In this document: positions 57,011 to 64,000 of the stretch, in pieces
How the letters are laid out: every line of letters begins with the position of its first letter
Numbering within the stretch: the stretch's first letter is position 1
Origin: Aldehydirespirator sp965203635
GTDB lineage: Bacteria > Actinomycetota > Acidimicrobiia > Acidimicrobiales > Aldehydirespiratoraceae
Length of the DNA stretch: 64,000 nucleotides
Direction: 5' to 3'
Assembly (NCBI GenBank): GCA_965203635.1
Contig: OZ241903.1
Location: 992,001-1,056,000 of the forward strand
Program-made: the position numbers and the translations under genes
Notes under the pieces: model-generated
Databases searched by the model: none
Told to the model about the DNA's origin: nothing
Seen by the model: only the letters and a program-made list of their open reading frames with translations

Positions 57011-57922
57011 TCAGCCGATGCTGGTGCTGTAGCGGGCGGTGATCTGGAGGTCGCGGCGGATCACCCCGGTCAACGCCGCGATCACGATCACCCCGCCGAC
57101 CACCTGGGCGATCTTGATCGGCTCGTCCAGGAAGAGGGCGGCGAGGACCATCGTGAGCGGGGGCGCGCCGAGAAGGGCCATCGACGAGACGGTGATCCGC
57201 ACATGCTTGTGGGCCCAGTTCATCAGCAGATGGCCCGATCCCGGAACGGCAACGAGCGCGGCCACCCACAGCCAGGCGGTCGCATCGGGCAGGGACAGGC
57301 CGTCACCGGTCAGGACGGCCGGCGGGGTGACCACGACCATGGCGACGATCCACGCCACCGCTTGGAACTCCAGTGCACCGACCTTCTGGCGGGCCTCCTT
57401 GGCCAGCGCCATCTGCGCGGAGAAGCACAGCAGGGCCAGCACGGCCAGCCCGTCGCCGCGCAGACTCCAGGTGGGCACCGAGGTCGAACCGAACAGCACC
57501 AGCGCGGTGCCGGCCAGCGCGGTGGCCACCAGCGCCAGCAGTTTGAGTGAGACAGGCTCGGCGAACCGGCGTACCGCCGCCCAGATCAACACGACGGGCA
57601 CGAGCGACACGATCATGGACACGTTGGTGACGGTCGTGGACTTGATGCTCTGGTAGAACGCGATGTACCACAGCCCGAGCATCACCGCGGAGGGCAGGCA
57701 GGCCCGTACCTGGGGCCACGTCACCCGGCCCCGCCGGGCCAGAACGACCCCTCCGTAGACGAGGGAGCTCAGCGCCAACCGCCAGAAGGCCAGCTGCACC
57801 GCGCCCAGGTCCACCTGGCGCACCAGAATGTTGCCGAAGCTCCAGCACACCACCGCGGCCGATACCGCCGTCAGGCCCAGGGGGTGCCACTGCGTCGCCC
57901 GTGACGACATGGAGGCGGTCAT
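57011..57922 (-). CDS. EamA/DMT-family transporter
   Basis: A 303-residue integral membrane protein with about ten hydrophobic helices and two EamA repeats. Typical features include F-W-R-L-A-L-S-S-L near residue 46, N-V-S-M-I-V-S-L-V-P-V near 97, and A-L-L-G-A-P-P-L-T-M-V near 248. Such proteins export or exchange small metabolites, with substrates that cannot be predicted. It is upstream of proC on the same strand with a 35-base gap and may be in one operon. Confidence 0.82.
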   Translation of the reverse strand: MTASMSSRATQWHPLGLTAVSAAVVCWSFGNILVRQVDLGAVQLAFWRLALSSLVYGGVVLARRGRVTWPQVRACLPSAVMLGLWYIAFYQSIKSTTVTNVSMIVSLVPVVLIWAAVRRFAEPVSLKLLALVATALAGTALVLFGSTSVPTWSLRGDGLAVLALLCFSAQMALAKEARQKVGALEFQAVAWIVAMVVVTPPAVLTGDGLSLPDATAWLWVAALVAVPGSGHLLMNWAHKHVRITVSSMALLGAPPLTMVLAALFLDEPIKIAQVVGGVIVIAALTGVIRRDLQITARYSTSIG

Positions 57923-57952
57923 GGGCGGCGGGCCTGGGGGTAGGGCCGGCCC

Positions 57953-58435
57953 TCAACCGCCGACGGCTCGGATGGCTCGACCGGTGGTGCCTGCGGGGAG
58001 CAGGCCGGCATGGGCGTCGGCGTCGGCTCGCAGGACGGCATACAGCGCCTCGGCCATGGGGGCTACCCGGTCGATCCTGGTGTCGACGTGCAGCATCATC
58101 GACTCCTGGGTGGCGGCCAGGACCCCGTCGCCACCGCCCCGCAGCTCGTGAAACAGGTGCACCCGCTTCTGGTCGGCCCCCGCCACGGTCGTGTCCACTG
58201 CCAGCGGGGTGGCCGGGGCCAGCTCGTCGATGAAGGCGATGTGGGTCTCCACCGTGTAGAACGACCCGCCGGTGCCGGCCCGGTAGTGCTCGTCGAAACC
58301 CATGCGGATCAGGTACTCGTCGCTGGCCATGCCGAACACCACGCCGTAGAAGCCCTCGCTCATGTGGCCGTTGTAGTCGATCCACTCATCGAGAACGGCG
58401 CCCGACCAGATGCGCAGCGGCGCGCCGTCGGCCAT
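57953..58435 (-). CDS. Hotdog-fold thioesterase
   Basis: A 160-residue protein of the acyl-CoA thioesterase/4-hydroxybenzoyl-CoA thioesterase fold. It has W-I-D-Y-N-G-H-M near residue 18 and Y-T-V-E-T-H-I-A-F near 60, features shared with thioesterases of carnitine-type pathways. A substrate cannot be given. The start at 58435 was taken from an ATG giving family length. It is 43 bases downstream of the glutamine-synthetase-like gene on the same strand. Confidence 0.7.
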   Translation of the reverse strand: MADGAPLRIWSGAVLDEWIDYNGHMSEGFYGVVFGMASDEYLIRMGFDEHYRAGTGGSFYTVETHIAFIDELAPATPLAVDTTVAGADQKRVHLFHELRGGGDGVLAATQESMMLHVDTRIDRVAPMAEALYAVLRADADAHAGLLPAGTTGRAIRAVGG

Positions 58436-58478
58436 GGACAGCGAGTCTACGAAGACCCGTGACGCCGCTGGGTGCCCG

Positions 58479-59846
58479 TCAGAACAGGGTGAGGTACTGG
58501 TCGACCTCTCCGGAGGTGACCACATGGTGGTGGGCCAGGAACTCCTCGCGCTTCACCTTCACGTAGTAGTCGCGGTAGGGGCCCTCGGCGGTGTCGCCCA
58601 GGCCCCGGCCGATCACGTCGTTGGAGGCGAGTCGATCGGCGGCGTGCAGCAGCGTGGGCGGCAGGGCCTCGATGCCCTTGGCCGCGATCTCGGTGGCCGA
58701 CAGGGTGTACAGGTTGTCGGTGTTGGGCTCGCCGGGGTCGAGGTCGCGGTCGAGGCCGTCGAGGCCGCAGGCCAGCGTGGCCGCGAACATCAGGTACGGG
58801 TTGGCCGCGCCGTCGCCCAGACGGATCTCGATGCGGTCGGGCTCGGGCACCCGGATCATCTGGGTGCGGTTGTTGCCCCCGTACACCGCGTAGGCCGGCG
58901 CCCAGGTGGCCCCCGAGGTGGGCGCGCCCACTCCCATGCGCTTGTAGGAGTTCACGATGGGGCACAGCACCGCCACCAGCGACGAGGCGTGGTCGATGAT
59001 CCCGGCGGTGAACTTGTAGGCCGTGTCGCTCAGGCCGAGGCCCTTGGTGTCGGGCCCGCCGGCGCCGCCGCCGATGAACAGCGGCTCGTCGTCGTCGGCC
59101 GACCACAGGCTGAGGTGGATGTGCAGGCCGTTGCCGGTCTTGTCGGCGAACGGCTTGGGCATGAACGTGGCGTAGCGGCCGTCGCGCTGGGCCAGGGTGT
59201 GCACCATGAGCCGGAACAGGATGAGCCGGTCGGCGGTGGTCAGCGCGTCGGAGTACTGCCAGTTCTGCTCGTACTGCCCGTTGGCGTCCTCGTGGTCGTT
59301 GGCGTAGTTGCCCCAGCCCATGGCGTCGAGGTTCTTGGACACCGCGGTGAGGTGGGGCAGCATCCGGGTGAGGCCTTTGGCGTCGTAGCAGGGCAGCGAC
59401 ATGTCGTCGCGGTCGTCGGCCACCGCGATGGACCCGTCGTCGTTGCGCACCACCAGCGAGTACTCGGCCTCCACACCGCACTTGAGCACGATGTTGCGCT
59501 CGGCGGCCGCCTCCAGCGCCCGGCGCAGGATCACCCTCGGCGCGTACGGCCACAGCTCGCCCTCCACCGTGGGGTCGCACTGCATGGCGGCCACGTTGGG
59601 CTGCCACGGCAGCTGCGTGTACGACGCCGGGTCGGGCAGGGCCAGGATGTCGGGGCTGGAGGGATCCTGGCCCATGGGGCCGGCCGCGAAGCCCGCGAAC
59701 CCGGCCCCGTCGCTCATCAGTCCCTCGAGGGCGCCGACCGGCACGAGCTTGGCGCACGGCTTGCCGTGCATCTCCACGAACATGGCGTAGATGAACTCCA
59801 CGCCGTCGGCCTCCACCCGGCTCCGGATCTCTTCGAGCGCGCTCAT
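58479..59846 (-). CDS. gmaS: GlnT/GmaS-type glutamine synthetase
   Basis: The 455-residue protein has the glutamine synthetase catalytic layout: C-G-V-E-A-E-Y near residue 121, G-N-G-L-H-I-H near 241, and N-R-T-Q-M-I-R-V-P near 323 with E-I-R near 338. It belongs to the GlnT/type III-like group that includes gamma-glutamylmethylamide synthetase (GmaS), which joins methylamine to glutamate. GmaS is inferred because mgsABC-like genes lie divergently beside it. A classic glutamine synthetase role is possible. ATG at 59846 follows GGGGGA. Confidence 0.75.
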   Translation of the reverse strand: MSALEEIRSRVEADGVEFIYAMFVEMHGKPCAKLVPVGALEGLMSDGAGFAGFAAGPMGQDPSSPDILALPDPASYTQLPWQPNVAAMQCDPTVEGELWPYAPRVILRRALEAAAERNIVLKCGVEAEYSLVVRNDDGSIAVADDRDDMSLPCYDAKGLTRMLPHLTAVSKNLDAMGWGNYANDHEDANGQYEQNWQYSDALTTADRLILFRLMVHTLAQRDGRYATFMPKPFADKTGNGLHIHLSLWSADDDEPLFIGGGAGGPDTKGLGLSDTAYKFTAGIIDHASSLVAVLCPIVNSYKRMGVGAPTSGATWAPAYAVYGGNNRTQMIRVPEPDRIEIRLGDGAANPYLMFAATLACGLDGLDRDLDPGEPNTDNLYTLSATEIAAKGIEALPPTLLHAADRLASNDVIGRGLGDTAEGPYRDYYVKVKREEFLAHHHVVTSGEVDQYLTLF

Positions 59847-60008
59847 GGTTCCCCCTGTGGTCGTGCCGTGGTCGGCTGGGTCGCGGCAGCCGAGAGTAGT
59901 CAACGATCATCATCCGGGGGAATCCGGCCGGGATGAGGTCGGGGGCGCGACGGGCGCTACCGTGCGAGCCGGACTTGGCCGGGCAGAGGGTTCGGGGAGA
60001 GAAGCGGT

Positions 60009-60908
60009 ATGTGCGGGATCGTGGGCCTGTTCTGCAAGACCGAGACCCATCGTCACGAGCTGGGCCGGTTGACCGCGGTGATGCTTCGGGAGATGCGGGA
60101 CCGGGGCCCCGACAGCGCCGGGTTCGCGTCCTACGACGCGGGCCTGCCCGGCCGCACGCGCATCACTGTGCTGGCTGAGGGCATCACGGTGGACTGGGGA
60201 CCAGTGGCGGCCGCGCTGGAGGGCGTGCTGGGTGCCGAGGTGACCGTGCGGGTCGTGCACGACCACGTCGTGTTCTCCACCGACGGCGACGGCCGGGCCG
60301 CCCGCCAATGGATCATCGACAACGTGGCCGGGGCCACGGTGCTGAGCTACGGCTCCCAGATCGAGCTGTACAAGGCGGTCGGCGACCCCGACCTGGTGGC
60401 CGAGCGCTACGACCTGGCCTCCCGGACCGGCACCCACGCTTTGGCCCACACCCGCATGGCCACCGAGTCGGCGGTCACCACCAACGGTTCGCACCCGTTC
60501 GCCACCGGCGCCGACACGTGCCTGGTGCACAACGGGTCGCTGTCCAACCACAACCGTCTGCGGCGGTTCCTTGAGGGCCATGGCGAATCGTTCCAGACGG
60601 AGAACGACTCCGAGGTGGCCGCCGGCTACCTGGCGTGGCGGATCCGCTCCGGCGACACCATCTCGCAGGCGTTGGAGGGGGCGCTCGACGACCTCGACGG
60701 CTTCTACACGTTCGCCATCGGGGTGGCCGACGGTTTCGCCATCCTGCGCGACCCCATCGCCTGCAAGCCGGCGGTGGTGGCCGAGACCGACGACTGGGTG
60801 GCCATGTCCTCGGAGTACCGGGCCATCGCCCGCCTGCCCGGCTCGGCCGACGCCGAGGTGTGGGAGCCCGAGCCGGCCCGCATCTACACCTGGAGCCTGG
60901 CCGCATGA
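60009..60908 (+). CDS. mgsA: Class II glutamine amidotransferase, MgsA/GlxB-like
   Basis: The 299-residue protein begins M-C-G-I-V-G-L-F, so Cys2 is the likely Ntn nucleophile. It continues M-R-D-R-G-P-D-S-A-G-F near residue 29 and has the H-T-R-M-A-T-E-S and V-H-N-G-S-L-S-N-H segments near 147 and 174. It would hydrolyse glutamine or gamma-glutamylmethylamide and hand the amine to the synthase domains encoded next. The combination with GlxC- and GlxD-like genes matches N-methylglutamate synthase MgsABC. The 3' end holds the duplicated junction. Confidence 0.82.
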   Translation: MCGIVGLFCKTETHRHELGRLTAVMLREMRDRGPDSAGFASYDAGLPGRTRITVLAEGITVDWGPVAAALEGVLGAEVTVRVVHDHVVFSTDGDGRAARQWIIDNVAGATVLSYGSQIELYKAVGDPDLVAERYDLASRTGTHALAHTRMATESAVTTNGSHPFATGADTCLVHNGSLSNHNRLRRFLEGHGESFQTENDSEVAAGYLAWRIRSGDTISQALEGALDDLDGFYTFAIGVADGFAILRDPIACKPAVVAETDDWVAMSSEYRAIARLPGSADAEVWEPEPARIYTWSLAA

Positions 60909-60984
60909 GGGTGTTCGACCTGCACACCTGGAGCCTGGCCGCATGAGGGTGTTCGACCTGCGCACCTGGAGCCTGGCCGCATGA
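60905..60984 (+). repeat. 38-bp tandem repeat forming a chain of mini-ORFs at the mgsA/mgsB junction
   Basis: The unit ending CTGGAGCCTGGCCGCATGAG occurs three times, 38 bases apart. It makes two mini-ORFs, 60905-60946 and 60943-60984, each 13 codons (MRVFDLHTWSLAA and MRVFDLRTWSLAA). They overlap each other, the mgsA stop and the mgsB start by four bases (ATGA). The tail T-W-S-L-A-A equals the last residues of MgsA. Each unit carries GGAG at a working distance from its ATG. Confidence 0.9.
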
Positions 60985-61715
60985 GCGTGGACGGCCCGGC
61001 GGGGATCTTCGACCTCTCCGAAGTGAGCAGGCGAGACCTCAACCAAGCCCTGCACGACGCCTCCGACGGTGATTCCTTCGAGGTGACCAATCCCCGGGGC
61101 GCTCACGCCGTGGCCTGCGGGATCACCGCCGAGATCGACGTGGTGGTGCGGGGCTCGGTGGGCTACTACTGCGCGGGGATGCACCAGCGTGGCCGGGTGC
61201 TGGTGGAGGGCAACGCCAGCACCGGGCTGGCCGAGAACATCATGTCGGGGCTGGTCCACATCACGGGCAACGCCACCATGTCGGCCGGCGCCACCGGCTG
61301 TGGCGGTCTGGTGGTGGTGGGCGGCAACGCCGGGGCCCGCTGCGGCATCTCCATGAAGGGCGTCGACATCGTCGTCGGGGGCGATGTCGGCCACATGAGC
61401 GCGTTCATGGCCCAGGCCGGGAACCTGGTGGTGTGCGGCGACGCCGCCGCGGACCTGGGTGACTCCATCTACGAGGCGCAGCTCTTCGTGCGGGGCGACG
61501 TCGAGTCCCTGGGCGCGGACTGCATCGAGAAGGAGATGCGTCCCACCCACGTCGAGACGCTGTCCCGCTTGCTGGCGACGGCTGCGACCGCCCCCGCCGT
61601 GGACGGGGCCGACCCGGCCGACTTCCGCCGCTACGGATCGGCCCGTCGCCTCTACAACTTCACCATCGACGACGTGGACGCCCTGGAGGCCGAGCGGGCC
61701 GGCGCGATTCGATGA
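60981..61715 (+). CDS. mgsB: GXGXG-domain glutamate synthase subunit, MgsB/GlxC-like
   Basis: The 244-residue protein has the beta-helix GXGXG repeats of the glutamate synthase C-terminal domain: repeated G-x-A-x-x-x-x-G-x-x-x-x-x-G between residues 70 and 165, such as V-E-G-N-A-S-T-G-L-A and V-V-G-G-N-A-G-A-R. It is a structural subunit that bridges amidotransferase and FMN subunits. Its ATG is at the end of the mini-ORF chain. The GAGGCCGAGCGGG near its 3' end (61686-61698) matches the dispersed-repeat 5' module. Confidence 0.82.
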   Translation: MSVDGPAGIFDLSEVSRRDLNQALHDASDGDSFEVTNPRGAHAVACGITAEIDVVVRGSVGYYCAGMHQRGRVLVEGNASTGLAENIMSGLVHITGNATMSAGATGCGGLVVVGGNAGARCGISMKGVDIVVGGDVGHMSAFMAQAGNLVVCGDAAADLGDSIYEAQLFVRGDVESLGADCIEKEMRPTHVETLSRLLATAATAPAVDGADPADFRRYGSARRLYNFTIDDVDALEAERAGAIR

Positions 61716-61733
61716 TGACTCCCACGACATCGA

Positions 61734-61787
61734 GCGAGGCCGTGGCCCGAGCGGCCCGTGAGCGCAGCGAACAAGAGCGGGATACAC
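61734..61787 (+). repeat. Dispersed intergenic repeat, copy 5
   Basis: The 3' module, starting GCGAGGCCGTGGCCCGAGCG and ending AACAAGAGCGGGATACAC, fills the 94-base gap between mgsB and mgsC. Only one base differs from the most common form near the end (GATACAC for GAGACAC). It has the same plus-strand orientation as every other copy in the window. Confidence 0.85.
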
Positions 61788-61809
61788 GGGCGGGACAGGA
61801 GGCGGCCTG

Positions 61810-63171
61810 ATGACCACGCCCCTGCCGGACGGCCTCGAGCCGATCGAGGACTCCGATCCTGACTTCTGGCATCTGCGGGAGTCGTACACGTTCGACCGCA
61901 ACGTGATCGCCGAGATCCGCCGGGCGGCCAACACCGGCATCTATCGCATCAGGGGCTGGGGAGCCAAGCGCCACCTGCCCACCCTCGACGACCTGGTGTT
62001 CCTGGGGGCGTCGATGTCGCGCTATCCCCTGGAGGGCTACCGGGAAGCGTGCGGCACCGACGTGGTGATCGGCGAGGGCCGGGCCGAGCGGCCCGTCCAT
62101 CTGAAGATCCCGGTGACCATCGCGGGCATGAGCTTCGGCTCGCTGTCGGCCCAGGCCAAGGAGGCCCTCGGCCGGGGCGCCTCGGCCGCGGGCACGTCCA
62201 CCACCACCGGCGACGGCGGGATGACCACCGAGGAGCGACAGCACTCCGCCACCCTGGTGTACCAGTACCTGCCGTCGCGCTACGGCATGAACCCCGACCA
62301 TCTGCGGGTGGCCGACGCCATCGAGGTGGTGGTGGGCCAGGGGGCCAAGCCCGGGGGCGGCGGGATGCTGTTGGGCCAGAAGATCACCGAGCGGGTGGCC
62401 GAGATGCGCACCCTGCCTGAGGGCATCGACCAGCGCTCAGCCTGCCGCCACCCCGACTGGACCGGTCCCGACGACCTCGAGATCAAGATCGGCGAGCTGC
62501 GGGAGATCACCGACTGGCAGGTGCCGGTCTACGTGAAGGTGGGCGCGGCCCGCCCCTATTACGACACTGCGCTGGCGGTGAAGGCCGGTGCCGACGCGGT
62601 GGTGGTGGACGGCATGCAGGGCGGCACCGCAGCCACCCAGGACGTGTTCATCGAGCATGTCGGCATTCCCACCCTGGCGGCCATCGGCGAGTCGGTGCGG
62701 GCCCTGCGGGAGCTCGGCGTGCACCGCCGGGAGGTGAAGCTCATCGTCGCGGGCGGCATCCGATCCGGCGCCGACGTGGCCAAGGCGCTGGCCCTGGGCG
62801 CCGACGCCGCCTCCATCGGAACCGCCGCGCTGATCGCCATCGGCGACAACGACCCGGCCTACGAGGCCGAGTACCGGTCCCTCGGCACCTCGGCCGGGTT
62901 CTGGGAGGACTTCCAGGCGGGCAACGACCCGGCCGGGATCACCACCCAGGACCCCGACCTCTCGGCCCGCCTCGATCCGGTACTGGCCGGAAGGCGACTG
63001 GCCAACTACCTGCAGGTGCTGACCATCGAGACCCAGATCCTGGCCCGGGCCAACGGCAAGTCGCATGTCCTGAACCTGGAGCCCGAGGATCTGGCCGCCC
63101 TCACCGTCGAAGCCGCGGCCATGGCCAAGGTTCCCTTGGCAGGAACCGGCTGGGTGCCCGGCGTAGACTGA
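61810..63171 (+). CDS. mgsC: FMN-binding glutamate synthase-like subunit, MgsC/GlxD-like
   Basis: The 453-residue protein has the FMN barrel of glutamate synthases. It shows I-T-I-A-G-M-S-F-G-S-L-S near residue 98, T-G-D-G-G-M near 136, Q-G-A-K-P-G-G-G-G near 177, V-D-G-M-Q-G-G-T near 266, and G-G-I-R-S-G-A-D near 315. It would add the released amine to 2-oxoglutarate. Residues near 211-215 (S-A-C-R-H) may hold part of an iron-sulfur or substrate site. It ends 49 bases before the dimethylglycine-dehydrogenase-like gene. Confidence 0.83.
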   Translation: MTTPLPDGLEPIEDSDPDFWHLRESYTFDRNVIAEIRRAANTGIYRIRGWGAKRHLPTLDDLVFLGASMSRYPLEGYREACGTDVVIGEGRAERPVHLKIPVTIAGMSFGSLSAQAKEALGRGASAAGTSTTTGDGGMTTEERQHSATLVYQYLPSRYGMNPDHLRVADAIEVVVGQGAKPGGGGMLLGQKITERVAEMRTLPEGIDQRSACRHPDWTGPDDLEIKIGELREITDWQVPVYVKVGAARPYYDTALAVKAGADAVVVDGMQGGTAATQDVFIEHVGIPTLAAIGESVRALRELGVHRREVKLIVAGGIRSGADVAKALALGADAASIGTAALIAIGDNDPAYEAEYRSLGTSAGFWEDFQAGNDPAGITTQDPDLSARLDPVLAGRRLANYLQVLTIETQILARANGKSHVLNLEPEDLAALTVEAAAMAKVPLAGTGWVPGVD

Positions 63172-63220
63172 CCCATCCTGGGCCGGGCCAGCCGGGCCAT
63201 TCAACCGACGGAGGGGCTCG

Positions 63221-64000
63221 ATGGTCCAGACGCTGCCCGACCGAGCCCAGGTTGTGGTGATCGGCGGCGGCATCGTCGGCTGCAGCGTGGCCTACCACCT
63301 GGCCCGCCGGGACATCACCGACGTGGTCGTGCTCGAGCAGAACAAGCTCACCGGCGGCACCACCTGGCATGCGGCCGGGCTGGTGGCCCAGCTCAAGTCG
63401 ACCTTCAGCCTCACCAAGCTGGCCACCTACTCGGCCCGCCTCTACGAGGCGCTCGAGGACGAGACCGGGCAGGCCACCGGCTGCCGCACTCCCGGGTCGA
63501 TCTCGGTGGCCGCCGACGACGAGCGCTGGGAGGAGATCAGGCGGGGCGCGGCCATGGCCATGTCGGTCGGAGTCGAGACCCGCGAGATCGACATCGACGA
63601 GCTGCGGGAGCGCTGGCCGCTGATCCGCACCGACGACATCGTGGGCGCGCTGTACATCCCCCGCGACGGCCACACCTCCCCGGTGGACACCACCATGGCG
63701 CTGGCCAAGGGGGCCCGCAGCCGGGGAGTGCGCATCATCGAGGACATAGCCGTCACCGGGCTGCGCACCCACGACGGCGCCATCGCCTCCGTCGACACCG
63801 AGCAGGGCAGCATCGAGACCGAGACCGTTGTGCTGGCCACCGGCATCTGGACCCGCCAGCTCGCGGCCCAGATCGGGGTCAACGTGCCGCTGCAGGCCTG
63901 CGAGCACTTCTACGTCGTCTCCGAGTCCCTTGGGCTCGACGCCGACACGCCGGTGCTGCGCGACCCCGGCAACTACACCTACTTCAAGGAGGAGACCGGC
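63221..64000 (+). CDS. FAD-dependent dimethylglycine/sarcosine dehydrogenase-like protein, 5' part
   Basis: The first 260 codons are present; the gene continues past the window end. The protein begins M-V-Q-T-L-P-D-R-A-Q-V-V-V-I-G-G-G-I-V-G-C-S, an FAD-binding dinucleotide fold, followed by G-G-T-T-W-H-A-A-G-L-V near residue 45, a hallmark of dimethylglycine dehydrogenase/sarcosine dehydrogenase relatives where the His can bind FAD covalently. These enzymes remove methyl groups from N-methylated glycines. The ATG follows GGAGGGG. It fits the methylated-amine theme of this end. Confidence 0.85.
   Translation, partial: MVQTLPDRAQVVVIGGGIVGCSVAYHLARRDITDVVVLEQNKLTGGTTWHAAGLVAQLKSTFSLTKLATYSARLYEALEDETGQATGCRTPGSISVAADDERWEEIRRGAAMAMSVGVETREIDIDELRERWPLIRTDDIVGALYIPRDGHTSPVDTTMALAKGARSRGVRIIEDIAVTGLRTHDGAIASVDTEQGSIETETVVLATGIWTRQLAAQIGVNVPLQACEHFYVVSESLGLDADTPVLRDPGNYTYFKEETG

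Overview
The window is a GC-rich chromosomal segment carrying the replication origin of an actinobacterium. The order yidC-yidD-rnpA-rpmH, then dnaA-dnaN-recF-dciA-gyrB-gyrA, then a TadE-like gene, a DUF3566 gene and tRNA-Ile, is the classic actinobacterial origin neighbourhood. The metabolic genes (taurine uptake and deamination, heterotetrameric sarcosine-type oxidase, N-methylglutamate synthase, F420-type nitroreductase fold) suggest a marine or host-associated heterotroph, possibly of class Acidimicrobiia. The class-level call is inference from gene content, not a phylogeny.

Layout. 1-11.5 kb: ribosome/RNase P/insertase genes on the minus strand, a candidate oriC at 801-1209, then replication and gyrase genes on the plus strand and one tRNA-Ile. 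11.5-15.2 kb: a saccharopine-dehydrogenase-like oxidoreductase, a histidinol-phosphatase-type phosphatase, a hypothetical gene and an FMN alpha-hydroxy-acid oxidase. 15.4-27.4 kb: a taurine island with a taurine:pyruvate-type aminotransferase, a substrate-binding lipoprotein duplicated head-to-tail in one polypeptide, an ABC ATPase fused to a membrane domain, a permease, phosphate acetyltransferase, a TetR regulator, and a fused FeS/NrfD protein plus molybdopterin subunit that together resemble the cytoplasmic sulfite dehydrogenase SoeABC. 27.5-38 kb: an amidohydrolase, a nitroreductase-fold protein, a LysR regulator divergent from soxBDAG, a membrane-anchored cytochrome c and pgi. 38.2-46.4 kb: a defence-type island. 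A winged-helix protein and DNA methyltransferase converge on a PD-(D/E)XK protein, which is followed upstream by a tightly coupled operon of DUF6361-like protein, two-motif phospholipase-D nuclease and SNF2-like helicase. A DUF222/HNH gene borders it. 47.8-58.4 kb: a long minus-strand run with two YceI lipid-binding-fold proteins, hemL, hemB, hemD, hemC, hemA, a 29-residue membrane protein, a SAM hydrolase-family gene, proC, a DMT transporter and a thioesterase. 58.5-64 kb: a GmaS/GlnT-type glutamine synthetase divergent from three genes resembling N-methylglutamate synthase mgsABC, then the 5' part of a dimethylglycine-dehydrogenase-like gene that runs off the window.

How the genes work together. 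The taurine genes import taurine, move its amino group to pyruvate and route acetyl phosphate to acetyl-CoA, and the Soe-like complex could oxidise the sulfite. The linking enzyme sulfoacetaldehyde acetyltransferase (xsc) is not in the window. The gmaS/mgsABC block and soxBDAG could together run the N-methylglutamate route for methylated amines, with the dimethylglycine-dehydrogenase-like gene feeding the same pool.

Two kinds of structure are not explained by genes. A dispersed, same-orientation intergenic repeat of roughly 60-95 bp occurs in at least five places and is translated in one gene. Short tandem duplications with a 38-bp period sit exactly on translationally coupled gene junctions (soxB/soxD and mgsA/mgsB, with a weaker case at hemB/hemL), where they create chains of overlapping mini-ORFs. 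The defence-type island is the best candidate for an undescribed system.
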